9,661 nt of DNA, from assembly GCA_029266815.1 (NCBI GenBank), contig JAQSWC010000081.1:1-9661 (forward strand), given 5' to 3'. Shown here in pieces: positions 1 through 5,438 of this stretch. This DNA comes from Paucimonas sp. GTDB taxonomy: Bacteria; Pseudomonadota; Gammaproteobacteria; Burkholderiales; Burkholderiaceae_D. Numbering within the stretch: the first letter of the stretch is position 1; each line of letters opens with the position of its first letter. The position numbers were made by a program, and so were the translations under genes. Under the pieces are notes generated by a model. It saw nothing but the letters and a program-made list of their open reading frames with translations, was not told where the DNA came from and did not search any database.

Positions 1-1
1 C

Positions 2-1177
2 ATGCATCAGGCCTTCGCACTTTTCCGAAACCGCGATTTCACGTTCGCCTGGATCACTACCATCATTGAGCATATTGCCCTGGCTGTAACACTGCTGGCC
101 GAGACCTGGTTCGTGGTCGATACGCTTCAGATGAAGGCGCAGTTGGGTTGGGTCATGATCGCAGGCACGGTGCCACGAATCGCACTGATGGCCATAGGCG
201 GCGTCCTTGCCGATCGCCATTCAAAAATCCGCATATTGAAACTGACCTTCTGGCTTCGCATGCTGGTATTGGCTCTCGGAGCCGTGCTTTTCTGGATAGG
301 ATGGATGACGATCTGGGCCCTCATTGCGTTCGCGGCGCTGTTCGGCATACTCGACGCTTTTTTCTGGCCTGCCCGCGATGCTCTGCTGCCTTCCATCGTC
401 GAAGAAAAACACCTCACCCAGGCAAACTCGCTCATGCAGGCCACGAACCAGGTCGGGCTCGTGTTCGGCCCGGTCATAGGCGGGTTGCTGTTGTATCTGC
501 TTCCGCTGCATTGGATATTAGCTATGACCGCCACGGCCATGGCAATCGGTGCGCTGCTGATTGCTCGCATCGATGATCGGCACGTGCCGCATGTTTCCGG
601 GAAGAGGCACTTGGTCGCAGACCTGAAGGAAGGCGTTGCCTACGTCGTGGCCAGCCCGGTCCTGCGCACGTTGATGACTATTTACATTGTCGCCAACCTG
701 CTTTTCATGGGGCCGATCGGTCTCGGCGTGCCTATTATTGCGAGCGAGCATCTGACCCACGGTGCTATTGGATTGTCATATATGCAAAGCGCCTTCGGCA
801 TCGGCATGGTGCTCGGCTTCCTGACCCTGTTTGCCTTTCCACCTCAGCGCAAGCGCCTGCTGCTGATCAGCGTCCTGATCGTGGTGGAAGGCGTGTTGCT
901 GGGGCTGTTAGGCAACGTTTACCTACTGTGGCCAGCCGTGATCCTGCAGTTCATGATCGGGTTTTGCATTGCGTGCAATAACGTGCCTATGCTGTCGCTG
1001 ATCCAGCAATACACCGAGCGCGGCAAGCTGGGGAGGGTGATGAGCCTCACTTCCGTCGCGTCGATGGGATTGTCGCCACTATCGTACGCGATGGTATCAT
1101 CTGTCTGCTGCATCGGCGGCCGAGCAAGTCGGCTTTCGGTGCATACGCGGAAGCGATCCCTCCGCTTGACAGGATAG
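2..1177 (+). CDS. MFS exporter, EntS-like (MFS_3 type), C-terminus probably disrupted
   Basis: This is an inner-membrane major facilitator superfamily transporter of the enterobactin-exporter-like group, expected to pump a small molecule out by proton antiport. About eleven hydrophobic segments can be followed. The loop after segment 2 carries a motif-A-like stretch (GGVLADRHSKIR, residues 66-77), and segment 4 has the DAFFWPARDALLP signature (118-130) typical of this group. GRVMSL (344-349) is the matching element before segment 11. The family usually has 12 segments and just over 400 residues; here the 391-residue frame turns polar after about residue 371 (GGRASRLSVHTRKRS) and segment 12 is missing. 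Another frame over 1093-1185 ends in a TGA overlapping the next start as ATGA, which suggests the native tail lies there. The ATG at base 2 suits the family, but its ribosome site is outside the window. The substrate is unknown. Confidence 0.85.
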   Translation: MHQAFALFRNRDFTFAWITTIIEHIALAVTLLAETWFVVDTLQMKAQLGWVMIAGTVPRIALMAIGGVLADRHSKIRILKLTFWLRMLVLALGAVLFWIGWMTIWALIAFAALFGILDAFFWPARDALLPSIVEEKHLTQANSLMQATNQVGLVFGPVIGGLLLYLLPLHWILAMTATAMAIGALLIARIDDRHVPHVSGKRHLVADLKEGVAYVVASPVLRTLMTIYIVANLLFMGPIGLGVPIIASEHLTHGAIGLSYMQSAFGIGMVLGFLTLFAFPPQRKRLLLISVLIVVEGVLLGLLGNVYLLWPAVILQFMIGFCIACNNVPMLSLIQQYTERGKLGRVMSLTSVASMGLSPLSYAMVSSVCCIGGRASRLSVHTRKRSLRLTG

Positions 1178-1181
1178 TTAT

Positions 1182-2012
1182 ATGAATCCAGCAGTTTCCT
1201 CCTACGACGTCGCGTCCATCATGGGCGGTCTCTATGGCGACGGCATCATCGGGCTCACGGGCGCTTTTTCCGCCGAATGGATTGCTCGGCTTCGCGAGGA
1301 CATAGACAGTCTGTTCGAGGAAGCGAAACGGCAACCCGGCGGGGCGCTGGAACGCGGCCCGAGCCGGTATTACGTCGAGGTTCATCCGGAACGCATACGC
1401 GGCTTCGTGGATTTGGCCACGCACCCGTGGATTACGGCCGTGTGCGAAGCTGTGCTGGGACAAGACTACAAGATAGTTGAAATCGGCTTCGATGTTCCCG
1501 GACCTGGCGCCATGAACCAGCCTTGGCACCGGGATTTTCCCGCTCCGGAAGCGACCCTGAACGGCCGGCGGTTAAACTCGCTGGCATTCAATCTCACGAC
1601 GGTGGACGTTGAAGAAGACATGGGGCCGTTCGAGATTGCACTCGGCACACAATGGGACGATATTGCCGCCAGCGGCGATCCGATGTTCCCGGCTCGGGAA
1701 CTCTATTCGCGCTATGAAACCCGCAAGCAGCGAAAAATGCCGAAGATCGGCGACATTTCTGCACGTTCGGCATTGACGATCCACCGCGGCACGGCCAACC
1801 TGTCGGACACATCCCGGCCAGTGCTAGTGCTAGGTGTGGATGCGCCTGACGCACGCAACTCGGAGAAACATGATCTGCAGGTGACGACGGAATATTATGA
1901 AGGCCTGCCTGTAGATGTGCGCAAGCATCTGACCTGTCGCGTGGTACAGCAGCTTCAGCCCATCATTCAGGCACATACTATTGAAGGTTTGCTGATGGGT
2001 GAAGCCGCCTAG
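1182..2012 (+). CDS. Phytanoyl-CoA dioxygenase (PhyH) family Fe(II)/2-oxoglutarate oxygenase
   Basis: A 276-residue cytoplasmic oxygenase predicted to hydroxylate a small molecule using Fe(II), O2 and 2-oxoglutarate. The iron-binding facial triad is visible: H116-x-D118 in PWHRDFP, and the distal H201 in TIHRGTANL. R212 follows the distal histidine by 11 residues, the spacing of the 2-oxoglutarate-binding arginine in human phytanoyl-CoA hydroxylase (H264/R275). GPFEIALGTQ (149-158) matches the family's usual 'GP...PGSH' strand. The ATG at 1182 has an AGGA ribosome site at 1171-1174. It follows the MFS exporter with almost no gap, so the two are probably co-transcribed and may handle the same metabolite; this is inference. 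Length and motifs look intact. PhyH relatives act on very different substrates (fatty acyl-CoA, ectoine, amino acids, natural products), so no substrate is assigned. Confidence 0.85.
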   Translation: MNPAVSSYDVASIMGGLYGDGIIGLTGAFSAEWIARLREDIDSLFEEAKRQPGGALERGPSRYYVEVHPERIRGFVDLATHPWITAVCEAVLGQDYKIVEIGFDVPGPGAMNQPWHRDFPAPEATLNGRRLNSLAFNLTTVDVEEDMGPFEIALGTQWDDIAASGDPMFPARELYSRYETRKQRKMPKIGDISARSALTIHRGTANLSDTSRPVLVLGVDAPDARNSEKHDLQVTTEYYEGLPVDVRKHLTCRVVQQLQPIIQAHTIEGLLMGEAA

Positions 2013-2052
2013 TGGCAGTCTCGCCGTTCCACGTCGTACCGACTTTTAAACT

Positions 2053-2487
2053 TTAGAACTCGTTCTGCTCGATGGCTCTCCTGGCTCGCTCTTCTGCAGC
2101 CGCGAGAGCCTGCTCTTCCGAACCGAAGGTACCCACCGGGATATAGGTTTCGGCGATGTCGGGCTCCCGCGTCAGGCGTACGTAAACCTGCCCTTCATAC
2201 AAGCCGTCCGTCAGCAACACGGAAGTAATGCGGGCCAGATGCGTGCCGCTCTGAATGATCTTTTCTTGCGGTTGTTTTTCAGCGCTTGCACGTTCCTGTT
2301 CAGGATGCGGCTGTTCGGCATATGCCTGTTCTTCGATGACCGTCTTCAATTGGCTGCCGTCCTGAGCATCCCCTACTTGCGCTGAGCGCACCGAAGCTAC
2401 GTCTTTTTCCACATCGTCCTGCCCGGCATTGTGCTCGCCGCTCCCGATATCCTCTTCATCCAACAAATGTCTGGTTTCTTTTGCCAT
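2053..2487 (-). CDS. Unrecognised acidic two-part protein
   Basis: I do not recognise this 144-residue protein. Residues 1-76 are strongly acidic, rich in Glu, Gln, Asp and Ala, low in hydrophobics and probably disordered. Residues 77-144 look folded: alternating hydrophobic strands (LARITSVLLTDG, GQVYVRLTRE, TYIPVGTFG) followed by an Ala/Glu/Arg-rich helix (SEEQALAAAEERARRAIEQ). There is no signal peptide, membrane segment or cysteine. The ATG start at 2487 is supported by an AGGAG ribosome site six bases upstream on the minus strand. A 5-bp inverted repeat (CATGC at 2490-2494, GCATG at 2506-2510) surrounds that site. It lies 107 bases downstream of the XRE-type gene on the same strand, so it could be its partner or target, but nothing in the sequence fixes a role. 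The stop is a TAA at 2053-2055, facing the oxygenase gene. Confidence 0.65.
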   Translation of the reverse strand: MAKETRHLLDEEDIGSGEHNAGQDDVEKDVASVRSAQVGDAQDGSQLKTVIEEQAYAEQPHPEQERASAEKQPQEKIIQSGTHLARITSVLLTDGLYEGQVYVRLTREPDIAETYIPVGTFGSEEQALAAAEERARRAIEQNEF

Positions 2488-2594
2488 GGCATGCTCCTGT
2501 CTCTTGCATGTTGGTGAGATAGCACGGTTCTTGTGGAGTTCTGCAAAGGGAAAGGAAAATTGATCGAACCGGAAGCGAAAGCGTGCGGCGGCAA

Positions 2595-3023
2595 TCAGGC
2601 TGCTTGAGAATCTCCGGAAGAAATTCGCTCGCGCTGGGTACGTACTAATATGCGGATGAATTCGCGCACGATCTGCCGGTCGGCAGAAGTCAGCAATTGA
2701 AGATCCGAAATCAATTTCAGGTCGTCCGCGTGCATACCGTTGGTCAAGCCCTTGTTATCGGATTGCCTTTCTTCACCGCCGAAACGCAGCCACTCTACCG
2801 GTACGCCAAGCCAGTCAGCCAAGGCACGCATTTTGTCCTGAGTGGGGATAGCCTCACCAACCAGCCACTTGCGTGCGGCATGGACCGTAATCGCCTTACC
2901 GGAAAAACGGGCGTTGAAGTCACGAGCAAGTTCAGTGGGGCTTTCAGACGAATGATCCGCTGCCTGCAGGGCATCCCGCAAACGCTGACTGAAGCTTTCT
3001 CTTTCGCTGGAAATCTTGGCCAC
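2595..3023 (-). CDS. XRE (Cro/CI-like) helix-turn-helix transcriptional regulator
   Basis: A 142-residue predicted DNA-binding protein. Residues about 11-81 form a lambda-repressor-like fold: FSQRLRDALQ, then TELARDFNARF, then the recognition-helix region ITVHAARKWLVGEAIPTQDKMRALADWLGVPVEWLRFG. The pattern 'W-L-x-G-x-x-x-P-x-x-x-x-x-x-x-L-A-x-W-L-x-V' is common in phage-type and chromosomal XRE proteins of betaproteobacteria. The tail (about 100-133) is a helical segment (LISDLQLLTSADRQIVREFIRIL) likely used to dimerise; no peptidase or metabolite-binding domain is present. The start is a GTG at 3023 (MAKISS...) with AAGGAG nine bases upstream on the minus strand. It is divergent from the response regulator, and the gap between them contains palindromes that could be its operators. 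Autoregulation is plausible but unproven. Confidence 0.8.
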   Translation of the reverse strand: MAKISSERESFSQRLRDALQAADHSSESPTELARDFNARFSGKAITVHAARKWLVGEAIPTQDKMRALADWLGVPVEWLRFGGEERQSDNKGLTNGMHADDLKLISDLQLLTSADRQIVREFIRILVRTQRERISSGDSQAA

Positions 3024-3048
3024 GACAATCGTCTCCTTGCAAGCGCGG

Positions 3049-3118
3049 CAATGGCTTTGTTAAAACATCAGTTTCATGAAAAATGGATAACGGAGAGTAA
3101 CTAAGCTGCAAGCCATTG
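3049..3118. repeat. 9-bp inverted repeat with 52-bp interior
   Basis: CAATGGCTT at 3049-3057 is the exact reverse complement of AAGCCATTG at 3110-3118. The arms bracket the TTTCATGAAA palindrome near their centre. They are too far apart for an ordinary hairpin, so paired protein-binding sites are more likely than an RNA structure. It could still be chance. Confidence 0.4.
3072..3081. promoter_or_regulatory. Perfect 10-bp palindrome, candidate operator
   Basis: TTTCATGAAA reads the same on both strands. It lies about 50 bases upstream of the XRE gene start and between the arms of the 9-bp inverted repeat at 3049-3118. Dimeric XRE proteins bind palindromes of this kind, so it is a candidate autoregulatory site. 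Only the symmetry is seen directly. Confidence 0.4.
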
Positions 3119-3217
3119 TCGGTAAATAGGGAAATTAGACCGAAAGTACGACCGTTCATTGTTAAATCTGCGATGCGCTCCCATAATCAGATGTGTCTGT
3201 TTGTAACAACAAAAGTT

Positions 3218-3241
3218 AAATATTGTCACTAGGCAATATTT
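3218..3241. repeat. 8-bp inverted repeat upstream of the response regulator
   Basis: AAATATTG (3218-3225) and CAATATTT (3234-3241) are exact reverse complements separated by eight bases, giving a 24-bp symmetric site about 75 bases before the regulator start. A GTTAAA hexamer overlaps its left arm. It may be an operator for the response regulator or for the divergent XRE protein; as RNA it would be a weak A/T hairpin without a T run, so a terminator is unlikely. Confidence 0.45.
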
Positions 3242-3313
3242 TGCAATGTACTATTCGGCTTAGTTTGTTAAATTGAAGTTGTACCCCACTTCACGCTTTA
3301 AGCGCTGACTATC

Positions 3314-4003
3314 ATGAGAATCGCCGTACTGGATGACGACCGCAGCCAAACCGATCTGGTTTGCCAAGTATTGTCCGCTGCGGGACACACTTGCCACGCC
3401 TTCGTTAGCGGAAGGGACCTGTTGAATCAGTTGCGCCGCGAAAGTTTCGACATGCTGGTCATCGACTGGCAGGTGCCCGACCTGAGCGGGCCAGAGGTCT
3501 TGAAATGGGCGAGGGAAAAGCTGACTTCGAACATGCCGGTGCTGTTCATGACTAGTCGCTCCAGCGAAGACGACATCATTGCCGGACTGGCTGCAGGCGC
3601 CGACGATTACATGATCAAACCGCTGCGTCGCGGCGAACTGCTGGCACGCGTACATGCCTTGCTACGCCGCGCCTATCCCGAGCAGGCCGCGGCCGAGCAG
3701 ATCCAGTACGGCCAGTTCGTGTTCGAAACGCGGACCGGCCGCCTGACGCGCGACGGCGTGGCAATCGACGTCACCCAGAAAGAATTCGACTTAGCGTTGC
3801 TATTTTTCCGCAATCTTGGCCGCCCCCTGTCACGCGCCTATATACTGGAAGCGGTATGGTCGCGAGACATAGAACTGCCTTCGCGCACGATGGATACGCA
3901 TGTATCGCGCGTGCGCAGCAAGCTGCAGTTGCGTCCCGAGAATGGCTACAGACTGGCCCCGGTCTACAGCTACGGCTACCGCCTGGAACAGGTTTCTTCA
4001 TAA
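3314..4003 (+). CDS. OmpR/PhoB-family response regulator
   Basis: A 229-residue two-component response regulator. The receiver domain (1-118) has the acidic pocket D7-D8-D9, the phosphoacceptor D51 (VIDWQVPD), T80 (FMTSRS) and K102 (MIKPL), all in their usual places. A short linker leads to an OmpR-type winged helix (about 128-225) with the recognition-helix segment SRTMDTHVSRVRSKL (190-204) and a C-terminal hairpin with GYRL repeated (211-214, 221-224). All key residues are present, so it should be a functional phospho-dependent DNA-binding protein. It is the first gene of a rightward operon with the LysM-FecR protein and the CHASE2 kinase, which is almost certainly its partner. The ATG at 3314 matches the family N-terminus; its ribosome site is weak. 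Confidence 0.95.
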   Translation: MRIAVLDDDRSQTDLVCQVLSAAGHTCHAFVSGRDLLNQLRRESFDMLVIDWQVPDLSGPEVLKWAREKLTSNMPVLFMTSRSSEDDIIAGLAAGADDYMIKPLRRGELLARVHALLRRAYPEQAAAEQIQYGQFVFETRTGRLTRDGVAIDVTQKEFDLALLFFRNLGRPLSRAYILEAVWSRDIELPSRTMDTHVSRVRSKLQLRPENGYRLAPVYSYGYRLEQVSS

Positions 4004-4010
4004 ATAAGCG

Positions 4011-4029
4011 CCTCGGGGTCTGCGCGAGG
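4011..4029 (+). promoter_or_regulatory. Hairpin partly covering the LysM-FecR ribosome site
   Basis: In the 34-base gap between the regulator and the next gene, CCTCG (4011-4015) can pair with CGAGG (4025-4029) around a 9-base loop. The right arm runs into the Shine-Dalgarno stretch GGGAGG (4028-4033), which sits four bases before the ATG at 4038. Pairing would partly hide the ribosome site and could tune translation relative to the regulator. The stem is only five base pairs, so this is a suggestion. Confidence 0.3.
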
Positions 4030-4037
4030 GAGGCAGT

Positions 4038-5438
4038 ATGCGCTTGGTCATTTGTCTTTTGCTGACGCTGGCTCTGCAAGGAGTGCACGCGGGCGCATGG
4101 GCAGCAGGCACACCCGCGCCCGGCACGCAAGTTGTCACGGATGCCGGCATCACTTATTACGCTCAACGCGGCGACACGCTGATGTCGATCGCTTCACGCT
4201 TCACCGACAGCAGTGCGAACTGGGCTGCCATCGGCAAGCGCAACCAGATCACCAAGGACATCAGCATTCCGGTCGGCACGGCGATCGTGATTCCGACCGA
4301 ATTGCTGCCCGATGAGCCGGCGGAAGCCCGCATCGTCGCCTTTTCCGGCCCGGTTTCCCTCAACGGCCCGCAAGGCAAGCAAGCCGCCCTCAAGCGCGGC
4401 GAAGTCCTTCACGAGGGCACGCAGATCGATACCGGCAATAACGGCTTCATCACGCTCGCCATGCACGACAACTCCCGCGTCACCGTGCCGTCGAACAGCA
4501 GTGTCGTGCTGTCGCGGCTGCGCCAGAGCCGCACCGACTTCAGCGCCCGCACCGAGCTTAATGTCTTGCGCGGGCAGGCCGAATCGCGCGTCAGACCGCT
4601 GGGCAAGAACGGCCGCTTCGAAGTGCGCACACCTGTTTCGGTAGCCGGCGTGCGCGGCACGCATTTCCGGGTGCGCGCGAATGGAACGAATAGCGCAACG
4701 GAAGTGCTCGAAGGCGAGGTCGGCATCGAACGTCCGCTGAGAAGAGATCCCACGGGGGTACGCGCAGGTTACGGCAGCATCGCCACTGCAAAGGAAATAG
4801 CTCAGCCAATCGTGTTGCTGCCAGCCCCGCGCTTCGTTCCTCCCAACGAGGGTTTCGATCGCATGATCACTCCGCACATCACGCTGGCGCCGATGAACAC
4901 CGCGAGCGCCTATCATGTGCAGATCGCAACCGATGCGGAAGGGCAGAACCTTATCTCTGAAGCCCGCACCCGCGGTCCGACGCTGAATATCAAGGATCTT
5001 GAAGACGGCAGTTATTTTGCCTTTGCCTCGGCGATAGACAGGAACGGGCTGGAAGGGCTGGTCGGCATGCAGCAGATCACGATCAGCAAGAACTCCACGC
5101 ATTCTCCTGCAGCTGTGGGTGCGCCAAGGGCGGACGGCACTGCCGGCAAAGCCATTACGTTCCGCTGGCCACAGGCAACTGGGATGAAATTCAACTTCCA
5201 GGTTGCCCGCGATCCTTCCTTCAGTTGGCTGATACATAAGCAGTTGACGGCAGAAGCTCAGGCACAGGTGCCTCGCCCCGAGTTCGGCACCTACTATGCG
5301 CGCGTGCAGGTAGTGGCGCCCAACGGGGCGACGAGCCGATTCTCGCAGGTGCAGCCGTTCACGGTGACCGACCAGTGGGTGATCAACGAAGGCGATCCTG
5401 CCACGACAAAGGAAGCGCGCCGCGTTGCAAACCACTGA
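4038..5438 (+). CDS. Secreted LysM-FecR domain protein with Fn3-like repeats
   Basis: A 466-residue exported protein. Residues 1-23 are a Sec signal peptide with likely cleavage after AWA. A LysM domain follows (about 38-86: ITYYAQRGDTLMSIASRF...IPVGTAIVIP), expected to bind peptidoglycan glycan. The FecR domain spans about 98-235 and carries the hallmark TPVSVAGVRGTHFRV (198-212). Two beta-rich, Fn3-like repeats come next (about 270-350 and 365-443, ending SRFSQVQPFTVTD). Unlike classical FecR, it has no cytoplasmic anti-sigma segment or internal membrane helix, and no sigma factor gene is nearby. It is therefore probably wholly periplasmic or wall-attached. Its gene lies between the response regulator and the CHASE2 kinase and overlaps the kinase start by 14 bases. 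I infer that it presents or modulates a signal for the kinase's periplasmic domain; this is not shown by sequence alone. Confidence 0.9.
   Translation: MRLVICLLLTLALQGVHAGAWAAGTPAPGTQVVTDAGITYYAQRGDTLMSIASRFTDSSANWAAIGKRNQITKDISIPVGTAIVIPTELLPDEPAEARIVAFSGPVSLNGPQGKQAALKRGEVLHEGTQIDTGNNGFITLAMHDNSRVTVPSNSSVVLSRLRQSRTDFSARTELNVLRGQAESRVRPLGKNGRFEVRTPVSVAGVRGTHFRVRANGTNSATEVLEGEVGIERPLRRDPTGVRAGYGSIATAKEIAQPIVLLPAPRFVPPNEGFDRMITPHITLAPMNTASAYHVQIATDAEGQNLISEARTRGPTLNIKDLEDGSYFAFASAIDRNGLEGLVGMQQITISKNSTHSPAAVGAPRADGTAGKAITFRWPQATGMKFNFQVARDPSFSWLIHKQLTAEAQAQVPRPEFGTYYARVQVVAPNGATSRFSQVQPFTVTDQWVINEGDPATTKEARRVANH

Larger units (their letters stand above)
3024..3313. promoter_or_regulatory. AT-rich divergent control region
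   Basis: These 290 bases contain no convincing gene and separate the leftward XRE gene from the rightward signalling operon. They are clearly richer in A and T than the flanking coding DNA. They hold a 10-bp palindrome, a 9-bp inverted repeat, an 8-bp inverted repeat, a short palindrome next to the response-regulator start (CGCTT-T-AAGCG, 3294-3304) and four GTTAAA hexamers on the + strand (3059, 3161, 3215, 3267). Promoters for both directions must lie here unless the operon is read from elsewhere. I could not fix a -35/-10 pair with confidence; TACTAT at 3249-3254 is the best -10-like hexamer for the rightward operon, without a good -35. The response regulator start has no strong ribosome site. 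Confidence 0.55.

Noticed and set aside
2013..2052. Possible bidirectional terminator between the convergent oxygenase and acidic-protein genes
   Set aside because: Only 40 bases, with no stable inverted repeat followed by a T run in either direction.
2697..3104. Plus-strand open frame (135 codons) antisense to the XRE gene
   Set aside because: No protein-like pattern, and the minus strand has a good ribosome site and a helix-turn-helix domain.
3218..3241. Rho-independent terminator reading of the AAATATTG/CAATATTT repeat
   Set aside because: The stem is almost all A/T and no gene points into it from the left; an operator is more likely.
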